From JAHEFT01 sp963766195 (GTDB lineage: Bacteria > Pseudomonadota > Gammaproteobacteria > Xanthomonadales > SZUA-36): DNA of 64,000 nucleotides. This document shows positions 7,484-17,625 of this stretch, piece after piece. A model generated the notes under the pieces. That model was given only the letters and a program-made list of their open reading frames with translations, ran no database searches and was not told the DNA's origin. Each line of letters begins with the position of its first letter. Within the stretch, counting starts at the first letter, position 1. The stretch lies in contig CAVXYY010000001.1 in the NCBI GenBank assembly GCA_963766195.1, forward strand, positions 62,001-126,000, given 5' to 3'. Position numbers and translations under genes: made by a program.

Positions 7484-10142
7484 GACGCCCCGACAGTTTT
7501 TCCATGCCGATGGCACTGTTGATGATTTCGGCAACATCCGGTGAAAGGCTCTTAATCGCAGCGATCCGTGTCAGTTCGGCACGCATCAGGTCACGGCGAT
7601 GCACATCGAACCGCGTCCACGGATTGAAAGCGCCCGCCATGCGTGCCGCAATCTGCGGATTAAGTGCATCCAGTGCGATAATCTGCTCTGCATGCAGGCG
7701 ATAACCCGAGCCATCCGGCGAATGAAACCCGGTAGGGTTCATCATCGAGAAAACACCAATCAGTGAACGGACCTTGTTCGGGTTTGCAATGCTGAACCCC
7801 GGATGTGAAAGCAAGGTACGAACCCTTTCCACGGCTCGTTTGCCGGGGATAGCGGCCTGGATGGCAAACCACTTGTCCATCACCAGCGCATCTTGCTGCC
7901 ACTTGCTCTCGAAAGCACGCAATGCAGCATCCGCATCGGGTGCCCCGGCCCACACCAGCCCTTGCAGTGCCGCCAATGTGTCGGTCATGTTGTCGCTGGA
8001 AGCGAGTTGAGCCAGCGCCAAATCAATGCCCGTTTCCGACTCGAGCAGGAATGAAAGGCAGACATTGCGGAGGCTGCGACGAGCCATTGCGTCGGGTGAT
8101 TTGGAATACGGACCACTGCCGGCCATCGAGTGGTAGCGTCCGGTAAAAGCTTCCACCAACGTTCCGGCTAACCCCGACTTGACGAATTTTCGCGCGGCGT
8201 GAATTCCGTCAACATCCACAATCTGCATCTGTTCGCCAAGATAGTCTTCCCCCGGCAACGTCAATGCTTCGGCCACCAGGGCAGGATCTGAATCCGTGTC
8301 GTTTAGAAGCGCCCGGAATGCCTCGACGAGCTCAGGCTTGAGCACGGGTTCTGAACCCCCGGCAATCCGCTTCACATTGGCCAGGATCTCCCGCTGGGCA
8401 AGCAACTGCGCCGCCTCCCAGCGCACGAAATCATCGCTGTCATGCGCCATCAGTACGGCCAGGTCTGTGCTTGAATAGGGGTAATCGAGTTTCACCGGCG
8501 CAGAAAAGCCCCTGAGCAGTGACGGAATCGGCGCTTCGTTGATTCCTTCGAAAACAAAACTTTGGTGCTCCTGATCCACCACCAGCGTCAGGGATGTTCC
8601 GGACGCCCGGCTTTCACCGGCAATCTGCAGCGGCAAATGTTCACCGCCCGGTGTGACCAGGCCGACTGACACGGGAATGACCAGCGGCTGTTTATTGACC
8701 TGGTCGGGCGTGGGCGGAGTCCTTTGGGTGAAGTCCAGCGTGAACCGCTTCCTACCGGCATCATAACTGCCGGCCACCGTCAATTGAGGCGTGCCCGATT
8801 GTCCGTACCAGAGTCCAAACTTCCCGAGGTCCGTATCATTTGCATCCGCCATCGCGGCAAGAAAATCGTCACAGGTGACTGCCGTGCCGTCATGACGCTC
8901 AAAATAGAGCTTCATACCTTTCTGAAAACCTGCTTCGCCCAGCAAGGTATGGTACATGCGGATGATTTCGGCACCTTTCTGGTACACGGTCATCGTGTAG
9001 AAATTATTGATTTCAACGTACTGGTCCGGGCGTATGGGGTGCGCCATGGGGCCGCTGTCCTCGGGAAACTGCTTGCTGCGCAACTGCCTGACATCGCGAA
9101 TTCTCTTGACCGCCCGGGATTGCATGTCGGATGAAAACTCCTGGTCCCGGAAAACCGTCAAGCCTTCCTTGAGGGTCAATTGGAACCAGTCGCGGCAAGT
9201 GACACGATTACCGGTCCAGTTATGGAAATACTCGTGGGCTATGACACCCTCGATACCCTGGTAGTCTCCGTCGGTGGCGGTGTCCTGCCTGGCCAGAACA
9301 TACTTGGAATTAAAAATATTGAGCGACTTGTTTTCCATTGCGCCCATATTGAAATCATTGGTCGCAACGATGTTGTAGACGTCGAGGTCGTACTCAAGGT
9401 CAAACCTGTCCTCGTCCCATTTCATCGAGTGGATCAGCGATTCCATCGCATGTTCGCATCGATCGAGGTTTTCTGACTCAACATAAACCCGGAGCGCCAC
9501 TTCCCGTCCGCTGCGCGTCCTGAACGTGTCTTCAACGCATGCAAGGTCTCCTGCCACAAGGGCAAATAAATAAGACGGCTTGGCGAACGGGTCATCCCAG
9601 CGAACCCAATGCCGGCCGTCAGGCAAGTCTCCCGAATCAACCGCGTTGCCGTTTGAAAGCAGCACCGGGAATCGTTGTTTATCGGCGACAATCGTGACCT
9701 CGAAACGGGTCATGACGTCCGGCCGGTCAGGAAAGTACGTGATTTTTCTGAAACCTTCGGCCTCGCACTGCGTCAGCAGGAAATCGCCGGACGGGTACAG
9801 GCCCTCCAGGGCGGTGTTTTGATACGGCCGGACAAGTACTTCAATCTCCAGTTTGGCAACTGCCGGCGCATCGTGGATGACGAGTTTTTCGGCTCCCAGG
9901 GAATAACCGCTGCTGTCCAGTTTTCTGCCGTTCAGCGCAACGGAAACCAGTTCCATGTTCTGGCCGTCCAGTTCGATATCCGTGACCGCAGCGGTCACGT
10001 CATCCAGCCTGAAATGCAGTGTGGACAGAATCCGTGTTGATTCGTCCCCAATTTCAAACCGGAGAATCGCCTGCTCCAGCGTCCACGGATACGGGGTATA
10101 GTCGGTTCGGTAAATCACTTTTCCGGAAGTGCCGTTTTTCAT
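7470..10142 (-). CDS. pepN: Aminopeptidase N (M1 family)
   Basis: Cytoplasmic zinc metallopeptidase that removes N-terminal residues from peptides. The reconstructed product is 890 residues, close to E. coli PepN (870). The exopeptidase motif NMGAMENKSLNIF near residue 260 and the zinc motif VIAHEYFHNWTGNR near residue 295 are intact. The distal zinc-ligand Glu follows in the LKEGLTVFRDQEFSSD segment. The C-terminal DUF3458 and ARM-like domains follow. I chose the ATG at 10140-10142 because AAAGGA lies upstream and the N-terminus then matches the family. The open frame extends to 10289, but the extra 49 residues look non-coding. The divergent dehydratase gene begins 60 bases away. Confidence 0.96.
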   Translation of the reverse strand: MKNGTSGKVIYRTDYTPYPWTLEQAILRFEIGDESTRILSTLHFRLDDVTAAVTDIELDGQNMELVSVALNGRKLDSSGYSLGAEKLVIHDAPAVAKLEIEVLVRPYQNTALEGLYPSGDFLLTQCEAEGFRKITYFPDRPDVMTRFEVTIVADKQRFPVLLSNGNAVDSGDLPDGRHWVRWDDPFAKPSYLFALVAGDLACVEDTFRTRSGREVALRVYVESENLDRCEHAMESLIHSMKWDEDRFDLEYDLDVYNIVATNDFNMGAMENKSLNIFNSKYVLARQDTATDGDYQGIEGVIAHEYFHNWTGNRVTCRDWFQLTLKEGLTVFRDQEFSSDMQSRAVKRIRDVRQLRSKQFPEDSGPMAHPIRPDQYVEINNFYTMTVYQKGAEIIRMYHTLLGEAGFQKGMKLYFERHDGTAVTCDDFLAAMADANDTDLGKFGLWYGQSGTPQLTVAGSYDAGRKRFTLDFTQRTPPTPDQVNKQPLVIPVSVGLVTPGGEHLPLQIAGESRASGTSLTLVVDQEHQSFVFEGINEAPIPSLLRGFSAPVKLDYPYSSTDLAVLMAHDSDDFVRWEAAQLLAQREILANVKRIAGGSEPVLKPELVEAFRALLNDTDSDPALVAEALTLPGEDYLGEQMQIVDVDGIHAARKFVKSGLAGTLVEAFTGRYHSMAGSGPYSKSPDAMARRSLRNVCLSFLLESETGIDLALAQLASSDNMTDTLAALQGLVWAGAPDADAALRAFESKWQQDALVMDKWFAIQAAIPGKRAVERVRTLLSHPGFSIANPNKVRSLIGVFSMMNPTGFHSPDGSGYRLHAEQIIALDALNPQIAARMAGAFNPWTRFDVHRRDLMRAELTRIAAIKSLSPDVAEIINSAIGMEKLSGRHESD

Positions 10143-10201
10143 GGTATTTCCTTTATCGAGGGCATTATTATAGGTGCAACCACACCCCAGAGTCGTCAGA
10201 A

Positions 10202-11176
10202 ATGAAACAAGGCGCAGCAACAGACATACCCGATATCGAGGACATTTACCTGGCCCATGCCCGGATCCGGCAGCAAGCGCGCGTGACACCGGTTCTCAAT
10301 GATCCGATCCTGGATGAGGTGATGGGGTGCAGGCTTTACTGCAAATGCGAAAATTTCCAGCGCACCGGGGCTTTCAAGTTCCGGGGAGCCGTTAATGCCA
10401 TTGCCTGCCTGTCGGAGCAGGGCGTTAGAGGAGACGTTGCAACCCACTCCTCCGGAAATCATGGCGCGGCCCTCGCGCTGGCGGCCAGGCTGGACGGCCG
10501 GACAGCCCATGTCGTGATGCCTGAAAATTCTTCCCGGATGAAAATCGAAGCCGTCCGCAGTTATGGAGGACAGGTTCATTTTTGCCGGCCAAGCAATGAA
10601 GACCGGGTTAATGAACTGGAAAAGCTGGTGGAGAAGGGAATGATACCGGTTCACCCCTACGACGACGCCCGAATTATTGCCGGCCAGGGAACAGCCGCAC
10701 TGGAACTCGAGCGGGAAATACCAACGTTGGAAATCATCGTGACCCCCCTCGGCGGAGGCGGCCTGGTCAGCGGAACGGCCATCGCCACGCGGGACCGGGG
10801 AATTGATGTTTACGCAGTCGAACCCGACGGAGCAGCAGATACCGTGGCGAGTCTGCAACAAGGAAAAATTATAGATCAGTTTTCACCTGATACCATCGCG
10901 GACGGTCTCAGGGCGATCGTCGGAATCCGTAATTTCCACGTGATCAGCACCCAGGTCAAGCGGGTGTTGACGGTCAGCGATGACGACCTGCGTGAGGCAA
11001 TGATCCTGTTTTGGTCAAAATTGAAAATCCTGATCGAACCTTCTTCGGCAACAGTCATTGCCGCTGTTCGCAACCATCCGGAGATTTTTGCGGGTCGCAA
11101 AGTCGGAGTCCTGATCAGCGGCGGGAATATTCATCCAGCCGAATGGCTAAGACTCACTGCAAGCGTTGATGGCTAG
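10202..11176 (+). CDS. PLP-dependent threonine/serine dehydratase or serine racemase family enzyme
   Basis: A fold-type II PLP enzyme of 324 residues. The Schiff-base lysine is in RTGAFKFRGAVNA (near residue 55), the substrate loop is THSSGNHGAALA, and the phosphate-binding Gly loop is TPLGGGGLVSG. There is no C-terminal ACT domain. The length therefore fits serine racemase, L-threo-3-hydroxyaspartate ammonia-lyase or catabolic threonine dehydratase rather than the longer biosynthetic IlvA. Which amino acid is the substrate cannot be told from sequence. I start at ATG 10202; the open frame begins earlier (10019) but runs through the pepN start on the other strand. No strong ribosome-binding site is visible. 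Confidence 0.88.
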   Translation: MKQGAATDIPDIEDIYLAHARIRQQARVTPVLNDPILDEVMGCRLYCKCENFQRTGAFKFRGAVNAIACLSEQGVRGDVATHSSGNHGAALALAARLDGRTAHVVMPENSSRMKIEAVRSYGGQVHFCRPSNEDRVNELEKLVEKGMIPVHPYDDARIIAGQGTAALELEREIPTLEIIVTPLGGGGLVSGTAIATRDRGIDVYAVEPDGAADTVASLQQGKIIDQFSPDTIADGLRAIVGIRNFHVISTQVKRVLTVSDDDLREAMILFWSKLKILIEPSSATVIAAVRNHPEIFAGRKVGVLISGGNIHPAEWLRLTASVDG

Positions 11177-11196
11177 AGAATACGGAACCGTTCGTG

Positions 11197-11673
11197 TCAG
11201 GCCAGTGATGCTATGTAAATCGCAGCCACATTCACCAGGAATTGCTCGTCTTCTTCGTCAAACCTGTTCTCAACCGGGCTGTCGATATCAAGTACGCCGA
11301 GCAGTTCTCCGTCCTTGATCAACGGGAGTACGATTTCAGAACGTGACGCGGCATCGCAGGCAATGTGGCCTTCAAAAGCGTGCACGTCGGCAACCCGTTG
11401 AACCCTGCCGGTTTCAGCGGCTTTACCGCAAACCCCCTTGCCCAGCGGGATCGACACACAGGCCGGCTTTCCCTGGAAGGGGCCAACCAGCAATTGGCCG
11501 TTTTTCAGAAAGTAAAAACCGGCCCAGTTGACGTCTTCCAGCGAGTAAAAAAGAAAAGAAGAAAGGTTTGCTGCGTTCGCAACGACGTCATTTTGACCGG
11601 CTAACAAAGCAGCAGCTTGTTCCAGCAGGCCCTCATAGCCTGAATCCTGACCGGCAGTTTTAATTTCGAACAT
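11197..11673 (-). CDS. msrC: Free methionine-(R)-sulfoxide reductase (fRMsr, GAF domain)
   Basis: A single GAF domain of 158 residues that reduces free L-methionine-R-sulfoxide using thioredoxin. The signature cysteines are present: GKPACVSIPLGKGVCGKAAE (two Cys) and FEGHIACDAASRSEIVLPL (third Cys). So is the conserved NWAGFYFLKNGQLLVGPFQG segment near residue 50. The C-terminal ENRFDEEDEQFL matches the family's closing helix. Length matches E. coli YebR/MsrC (about 165). It is convergent with the dehydratase gene and lies 4 bases past the reconstructed end of the DUF938 gene, suggesting co-transcription with it. Confidence 0.93.
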   Translation of the reverse strand: MFEIKTAGQDSGYEGLLEQAAALLAGQNDVVANAANLSSFLFYSLEDVNWAGFYFLKNGQLLVGPFQGKPACVSIPLGKGVCGKAAETGRVQRVADVHAFEGHIACDAASRSEIVLPLIKDGELLGVLDIDSPVENRFDEEDEQFLVNVAAIYIASLA

Positions 11674-11677
11674 CTTC

Positions 11678-12278
11678 CTATTCCTGTTCTTTTCGAAACA
11701 CGAGCAGCGAATTATTGGCCGGAAGCCGAAACTGCTGCGTTAACTTCATCTGATGGTCATTGCGCCAGTGATTCAAGCGCCTCAAGGTCGCGAACGCCCA
11801 TGCCGGGGTCCCGGGCCCGCAGGCTGAAATCAAATTCCTCGTTGCTTTTCGAGGTGAACCGGCCATCCTCGTTGAAAGGGCCGTAAAGGCAGAACGGGCC
11901 GCCGGGCACGAGAACCGACCCGGTGCCGGCAAACATGGCACAGACGGAATTCCAGTTCATGATATGCGCGGTGTTGGCGGAATATACTGCGTGGAACCGT
12001 CGCGCCGGCCAGGTTTTTGTCACGTCCAGTTCTATTGCGCTGAGAACATTCGCGCCGGCTTGCTGCACAATTCTTCCGGACAGCCCGCCAAGATATTCAA
12101 TTCGATCAGAAGGCTGCCAGGTCAATCCGGAAAGCGCTGCGGCAAAATATACGACATGCTGACCCGTGCAGGAACCGATTTCCAGCACCACGCCTGCTTC
12201 CGGAAGCACTTGTTGAAGCACGCCAAGAATAGGTTCCTTGTTGCGTTCACATGCGTCAGAGAATGGAAGTTCGTTCAT
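11678..12278 (-). CDS. DUF938 family SAM-dependent methyltransferase (frameshifted near its end)
   Basis: The N-terminal piece (ATG at 12276-12278, MNELPFSDACERNKEPIL) carries the family opening and the SAM motif VVLEIGSCTGQHVVYFA, then YSANTAHIMNW. It also has the signature SNEEFDFSLRARDPGMGVRD. It hits TGA at 11757-11759 directly after ESLAQ. In the next frame the expected DUF938 ending resumes immediately (DHQMKLTQQFRLPANNSLLVF) and stops at 11678. Removing one T fuses the two perfectly. This is probably a sequencing insertion; a real truncation would lose about 25 residues. The biological substrate of DUF938 proteins is unknown. The gene lies upstream of msrC on the same strand. Confidence 0.82.
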
Positions 12279-12341
12279 TTCATCAGTCCAGGAAGCCTCT
12301 GACCTGCGGTACAAACGGTCTGTGCGGAACAGAGCACCTGC

Positions 12342-12370
12342 AAAACAAACGCCCGGGCTATGCCCGGGCG
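12342..12370 (-). terminator. Rho-independent terminator of the pilMNOPQ operon
   Basis: Perfect 9-bp stem CGCCCGGGC/GCCCGGGCG (12350-12358 and 12362-12370) with a 3-base loop. On the minus strand it is followed by TTTGTTTTG. It lies 26 bases past the pilQ stop. Confidence 0.88.
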
Positions 12371-12395
12371 CTTGTCACTTTTTATACGCTGATGA

Positions 12396-14526
12396 TCAGA
12401 GAATCGGCCGGTCTTCAACAATGCTCGGCGTTACGAAGATCAGGAGCTCACGTTTTTTGGTTTCGTTGGCCCGGCGGCGGAACAGTGCCCCTACGCCTGG
12501 AATATCGCCCAGCCATGGCACTTTCTCTTCCTTGGAAGCCTTTTCATCCTGGAAGATACCGCCGAGAACAACCGTATCACCATTCGCAACCAACACCTGG
12601 GTTTCCAGCTCCCGGGTATCTATGGAAGGAACGGAACCGCCCCGCGCTGTCTGGTAAATTTCACCCACGGTGTTCTGCTTGACGGAAAGATCCATTTGCA
12701 CGCGGTTGTCCGGCGTGATCAATGGCGTAACTTTCAACTCCAGCACCGCCTCCTTGAACTGCACCGCGGTTGCACCGGATGACGTCGAATTCTCATAAGG
12801 AATTTCAACACCCTGCTTGATATACGCTTCAGCCTGGTTGGCGGTCACGACCCGGGGCGTGGAAATGACTTCACCTTCACCTTCCGATTCCAGTGCCGAC
12901 AGTTCCAGGTCGAGCAGGAAATCACCGGACAGGAACGACATGGCAATGGTTGCCGCATTGGCAGCTTGGGGCCGGAAGATTCACGTTGTAACGGTTCGGG
13001 TAGGCCGGAATATCCAGCAGACCGTCGTCGCGGGGATTGATAGCCGGATTGAGAATGTCATTAGACCGGCCAGTCGGGGATATCACGCCAATATTGTTGC
13101 CAACATGCAGATAGCTCACACCAAACCGAACACCCAGTTCATGGGCGAATTCGGAATTGGCGATGACGATGCGGGATTCAATCTGCACCTGCCGGACCGC
13201 GTAATCCAATTCGGTTACCAGTTTCTGGATCTCGAGAATCTTGTCGACCGTATCGGTAACCAGCAAGGTATTGGTGCGTTCATCTATGGTGACGGAACCG
13301 CGTTCGGACAGCAGGCCGTATTCGGAATCGAGTCCATTGCTCGAGTCCTGGATCAGGGTCATCAGCTCTTCAGCTTTCGCATAGCTGATCGGGATCAGCA
13401 CCGTCTGCAGCGGTTCAAGAACTCTTCGATCCATCTGGGCTTGCAGAAGCTGTTGCTCACGCGCGGCAATTTCAGCCGTAGGACCTATCCAGATGACGTT
13501 GCCGTTGCGACGCATATCGAGATTGCGGGCATCCATGACGATATCCAGCGCCTGGTCCCAGGGAACATTGGTCAGGCGTAATGTCAGGTTGCCGCCGACA
13601 CTGTCAGCCACCACGATATTCAGATCGGATACATCAGCGATAAGCTGTAAAACCGACCGGACCGGAATGTCCTGGAAGTTGAAGGTAACCTTGGTTCCTT
13701 CATAGGTTTTTTCCTCGAAGAATTTAACTTCGACTTCTTCAGCTTCTTTAGCGCCCTGGGACATGGGACGGACTTCCACGACCAGGTCATTACCTGATTC
13801 ATATGCCAGGTGCTCGTAAAGTCCCGCGGTGTTCAAGTCCAGGCGCACGCCGGAATTGACGCCATAGGCATCAATTAACTGCACGGGCGTTGCAAAATCC
13901 ATGACGTCAAGCCGCTGGTCGAGTGATTCCGGCAGGAACGCATTAAAGATATCAACACTCAGCACGTTGCTGCCTTCGTGAATTGACATGCTTGCACCCG
14001 GCCGGTCCAGGCTCACGATCACCTTTGCCTGTCCCTGGTCGCCAAGCCGGAAATCAACATTGGTGACGTTGTATCCGCCCCGGTCCGGTGAAGATGGCGC
14101 CGCGGAAGGCGAGTCTGCCACGGATGCCACCGACCCATCGCCTGCAATGGTGAGAATGACCTGCCCACTTTCCGCGCTGTAATCGTAAGCTGCCGACTGC
14201 GACAGATCGACGACCAGCCGTGTTCTGCCTCCGGCGCCCATTGCCGAATATTGCTGAACCGGGCCCATGCCAACAAACACGGATTCGGAACCGACCCTGT
14301 TTTCAGTATCGGCAAGATCCAGAACAATCCTGGCCGGATTTTCCGTGGCGAACACACTAACCTGTGGCACGTCTCCGTCGGTTCGCAGTGCAATTTCGAC
14401 ACCGCCGTCAGAAGTAGCTGCATGGTCGATGCCGGTCACGTTACTAGCCGCCAGTGCCGATGCCATTGGCATGACCACCAGGATCATGGCCAGGCCTGAA
14501 AGAAATCCTTTTCTCCAATTACGCAT
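12396..14526 (-). CDS. pilQ: Type IV pilus secretin PilQ (one frameshift)
   Basis: Outer-membrane secretin pore for type IV pili. The N-terminal piece has a signal peptide (MRNWRKGF... ending ASALA), two AMIN domains (peptidoglycan binding, about residues 30-250), and an STN/N0 domain (VTFNFQDIPVRSVLQLIADVS). An N1-like domain follows. The C-terminal piece (12396-12941) holds the secretin beta-domain: VISTPRVVTANQAEAYIKQG, then GDTVVLGGIF and KKRELLIFVTPSI. The frames join if one C is removed from the CCCC run at 12968-12971, giving NLPAQAANAATIAMSF. The start could also be ATG 14586 or 14625; I prefer 14526, which places the signal peptide at the N-terminus. Last gene of pilMNOPQ. Confidence 0.92.
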
Positions 14527-14627
14527 GCTGCGCCCTCTCTCACAGGTTTGCGGTTGATTCAGTGTGCATTCCATAATGCTGTTCATTGCGATGCCTCTCG
14601 AAGTTGGTCGCTTGAGCGTTGCCATTC

Positions 14628-15174
14628 CTAGCTTCCACCCAGGGCGACTGACGCTTCCCTGACCAGCCAGCCGCCGATACCATCGGCAATAAACTCACTT
14701 AACTGCACTTCGTCGTTTGAAATGTCGTTAACCTTGCCGTGATTTTTCCCAATATAGTTTCCGACAGCAACCCGGTGAATAACACCATCCGGATCACGTA
14801 TCAGAGCCCACTCAGATGATTCTTTGGAAAATGTCCCCACCATTGACAGGGTGTCGAGCTCAAATCTTTCCAGGTATTCTCTTGGCCGCTGCAAATCAGG
14901 CCGCGGGCCTTTGGCTGTTCCGCTCTGAGCCACCTGGTCACTGCCCTCACTGGTTGACTGGCGGAACGGATCCCTGCCCAATAAACCTTCATATACATAG
15001 GGTGTGTAAGTCCGCACGGGTGGAATCGGCGGAATCGGTGTCGCCGGCCTGGCTTTTACCTCTGCAATATAGCGATTGAGGTCGTCCTGCCTTCCGGAAC
15101 ATGCAACCATCAGGGCTCGACAGCAGTATCAGAGTGACGATCAACAAATTTTTACTGGTATTTGGATTGTTCAT
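14628..15174 (-). CDS. pilP: Type IV pilus lipoprotein PilP (frameshift in the signal region)
   Basis: Inner-membrane lipoprotein that links PilNO to PilQ. The main piece (14628-15110) shows the Pro-rich linker TPIPPIPPVRTYTPYVYEG and the GRDPFRQ motif. It also has the HP-domain core LDTLSMVGTF...WALIRDPDGVIHRVAVGNYIGKNHGKV. The signal sequence is in another frame: ATG at 15172-15174 (MNNPNTSKNLLIVTLILLSS) overlaps the pilO stop as ATGA, the usual coupling in this operon. Removing one C from CCC at 15113-15115 joins the pieces and yields a lipobox ending in VAC. The product is then about 181 residues, normal for PilP. Confidence 0.9.
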
Positions 15175-15812
15175 GGCGCACCCGCCTCGGCCCGTTCCAT
15201 CGCCTCTTCTTCATCGATGTAACGATAGGTCTTCACCGTGCCTTCCAGTATCAGGCGGCCATCCCCGGCATTGGCACCGACGTCACGTTCATTTGCCCGG
15301 CGCAGTGCGATGTCGTGCATGGTGAGAATGACCACGCGCGGCAGCGACGCTACGCCACTGACGAATTCACCAAACTGGTGATAATCGCCCAGCATCCTGA
15401 CGGAAATCGGGCGCTCCGCATAAAAGTCGTGGTAGGCCTCGGCATTGGGCTGGAACAGCTGAACATCGATTCCTGCACCCAGCGCAGTCTGCGACACATC
15501 TACCAGCAGCTTGTCCATCTCGGTCTTGCTGGGTAATTGCCGGAACATGGTTTCAAGCAACTCCTGCATTTCCGCCAGCTGTAATTCGTAGGCCTCGAGA
15601 TTGGCTGCCTTCGCCTGCTTGGCTTCGAAATCCACCCTGAGCGTGGTTTCCATGTTTTGCACCAGCTCCAACTGTTCCGTTTTTGCCTTGATCAGAAGGA
15701 AATAGCCGATGCCCAGGATGATGACCAGCAGAAATCCAAGGATGATGTATCGAACCGACGCCGGAGCACTTCCGATGTCATTAAAATCAAGATCGCGTAA
15801 TTCGTTGAGCAT
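15171..15812 (-). CDS. pilO: Type IV pilus inner-membrane platform protein PilO
   Basis: 213 residues. A short cytoplasmic N-terminus (NELRDLDFNDIGSAP) precedes one membrane helix (VRYIILGFLLVIILGIGYFLL, residues 21-41). A coiled coil (AKTEQLELVQNMETTLR...) and a ferredoxin-like periplasmic domain (ERPISVRMLGDYHQFGEFVSGVA) follow. It pairs with PilN to form the alignment subcomplex. The start abuts the pilN stop (one-base overlap at 15812) and its stop overlaps the reconstructed pilP start, so translation is coupled through the operon. Confidence 0.95.
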   Translation of the reverse strand: MLNELRDLDFNDIGSAPASVRYIILGFLLVIILGIGYFLLIKAKTEQLELVQNMETTLRVDFEAKQAKAANLEAYELQLAEMQELLETMFRQLPSKTEMDKLLVDVSQTALGAGIDVQLFQPNAEAYHDFYAERPISVRMLGDYHQFGEFVSGVASLPRVVILTMHDIALRRANERDVGANAGDGRLILEGTVKTYRYIDEEEAMERAEAGAP

Positions 15813-16408
15813 CAGCCGGCTCCTACCGGCTCTAGGCCGGTTTCTTCATCTTCGTCTTTCCTGGTGTTATCCAGCCTGACGCTGATGGCAAATTCATAGC
15901 TTTCAACACGACTCGCCGGTTTTTCAGCCGCCCTGACATATTGCAGTTCAGGCCTGACGAAAAGGTCCATTTCATCCAGGCTCTGCAGATAAGCAGATAC
16001 CCTGGCGTTGGACTGGCTGGTACCCAGCAAGGTCAGATTGTTGCCTTGCTGCCTCACGTTGGTGAGCGTGATTCCAACGGGAATGGTTTTCGCGAGCTTG
16101 TCCAGTAATTCCACTGTGAGCGAGCGGCTGGCTTGCAGCGATTCAATGATCTGTTTGCGTGAAAGCAGGCGGTCGCGCGTTTTCTCCAGTTCCCGGATAC
16201 GCGCGATCCGTTGCTCCAGCCGGTTGATTTCGACCTGGATTTGCTGGTTTCGGGCTTCCTGGTGACTGATGCGCTGATCAAAGAACAGCCCAACCATCAA
16301 TACCAGGATCGCACCCAGTACCAAGGTTGCCATCAGCGAGTACAGGAATTGGCGCTGGCGCTCCCTGCGCGCTTCTTCACGCCATGGCAGGAGATTGATT
16401 CTGGCCAT
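15812..16408 (-). CDS. pilN: Type IV pilus assembly protein PilN
   Basis: 198 residues with the PilN opening MARINLLPWREEARRERQ, whose INLLPW motif is the part bound by PilM in the cytoplasm. One membrane helix (LMATLVLGAILVLMVGLFF, about residues 27-45) and a coiled coil (EARNQQIQVEINRLEQRIARIRELEK) follow. The periplasmic fold with IPVGITLTNVRQQGN comes last. It starts at the pilM stop (overlap at 16408) and ends at the pilO start. Confidence 0.95.
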   Translation of the reverse strand: MARINLLPWREEARRERQRQFLYSLMATLVLGAILVLMVGLFFDQRISHQEARNQQIQVEINRLEQRIARIRELEKTRDRLLSRKQIIESLQASRSLTVELLDKLAKTIPVGITLTNVRQQGNNLTLLGTSQSNARVSAYLQSLDEMDLFVRPELQYVRAAEKPASRVESYEFAISVRLDNTRKDEDEETGLEPVGAG

Positions 16409-17466
16409 CAGTCAAACCCCCTTAATGCGAGCCCCATGGCAATCATCAGATTGGGCGCATTCCTTTTCAGTGCAGCAACTGCCACCGACGGCGACAATTC
16501 GAGTCCGCTGATTGGATCAGCAATACCTGTCTTTATCCCCAGTTCCTGCTCTACGAGTTCTGCCAGGCCCTTGACGGAAGCCATGCTTCCGGCAAGGTAA
16601 ATGGTCCTGATGTTGGAGAACTCGGCGCTGGAACTGTAAAACTGCAATGCACGGCTGATCTGGTGCACCACGTTCAGCATGAATGGTTCAAGAACCTCTT
16701 CTTCGAAATTCTCGGGACCTGCCTCCCCGCGCAGGAAGAAACTGGCCTGCTCGGCGCTCATGTCATAACGCCGCATGATCTCTTCAATCAGCTGATTGCC
16801 GCCAAAGGGATGATCACGCGTGTAGACCACCCGGCCGTTTCTCAGGATAAGCAAACTGGACAGGTCGTAGCCCACATCGAAGATACCGATGGTTTCGGTA
16901 CTCCTGATTCCTTCCCGTTCGCGAATCAACTCGAAGGCGTTGGCCATGGCAAAAGACTCTACGTCTACAACCCGGGTTTTCAGGCCGAGGGACTCGAGGG
17001 CATCTTGCCGGCTTTCAACGTTTTCGTTTTTGCTGGCCGCGAGCAGGATATCCACCATGTCCGCATTCCGGGCTGAAGGCCCGAGCACCTCGAAATCGAG
17101 GCTGATTTCATCCAGCGGGTAAGGAATATATTGATTGGCCTCGATCTGCACCTGGCTTTCTATATCTGCTTCAGCCAGGTTGGAGGGGAGACTGATCGTT
17201 TTGGTGAATACAGCCGAACCCGATACTGCAACTGCGCAGTACTTCGAACTCGATCCCGAGTTTCTTACCGCCGTTTGAATCGCATCTGAGATGGCTTCAA
17301 TGTCCTGGACCGATTTTTCAACGATCACACCAGGAGGCAGGGACTCGATCGCAAAATGATCGATCCGATAAGAATTTCCATGCCGGGAAAGCTGCAACAA
17401 GCGAATGCTTGATGACCCGATATCCAAGCCCATTAAGGGTGGTGATTTGGTGCCGAAGAGTTTCAA
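16408..17466 (-). CDS. pilM: Type IV pilus actin-like ATPase PilM
   Basis: Cytoplasmic actin/FtsA-like ATPase that binds the PilN N-terminus. Visible motifs are GLDIGSSSIRLLQL (phosphate 1), IGIFDVGYDLSSLLI (phosphate 2) and TIYLAGSMASVKGLAELVEQ (adenosine). I prefer the TTG at 17464-17466 (MKLFGTKSPPLMGLDIG) because GAGGG lies 7 bases upstream and the N-terminus then matches other PilM proteins; the frame opens at 17493. First gene of pilMNOPQ and divergent from ponA, the classical gammaproteobacterial arrangement. Confidence 0.94.
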   Translation of the reverse strand: MKLFGTKSPPLMGLDIGSSSIRLLQLSRHGNSYRIDHFAIESLPPGVIVEKSVQDIEAISDAIQTAVRNSGSSSKYCAVAVSGSAVFTKTISLPSNLAEADIESQVQIEANQYIPYPLDEISLDFEVLGPSARNADMVDILLAASKNENVESRQDALESLGLKTRVVDVESFAMANAFELIREREGIRSTETIGIFDVGYDLSSLLILRNGRVVYTRDHPFGGNQLIEEIMRRYDMSAEQASFFLRGEAGPENFEEEVLEPFMLNVVHQISRALQFYSSSAEFSNIRTIYLAGSMASVKGLAELVEQELGIKTGIADPISGLELSPSVAVAALKRNAPNLMIAMGLALRGFD

Positions 17467-17625
17467 AATTGCCCTCAATCCTTTGCTCGACAATGGTTTA
17501 TTGACACTTCCTAAACTAGTTTTTAACAGAAAACGTTTCGTTTCTCAATGGTCAATTCACTTTTTTTTTTGCGGAGGGCTTGGAAACGGGTTGATAAAGC
17601 GTGTCAACCAACACATTTTTGGGGA

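Noticed and set aside
10196..10861. 221-codon open frame antisense to the PLP dehydratase
   Set aside because: Shadow frame; the sense gene has intact PLP motifs.
17562..17573. T run between pilM and ponA as a terminator
   Set aside because: No stable stem precedes it on either strand.
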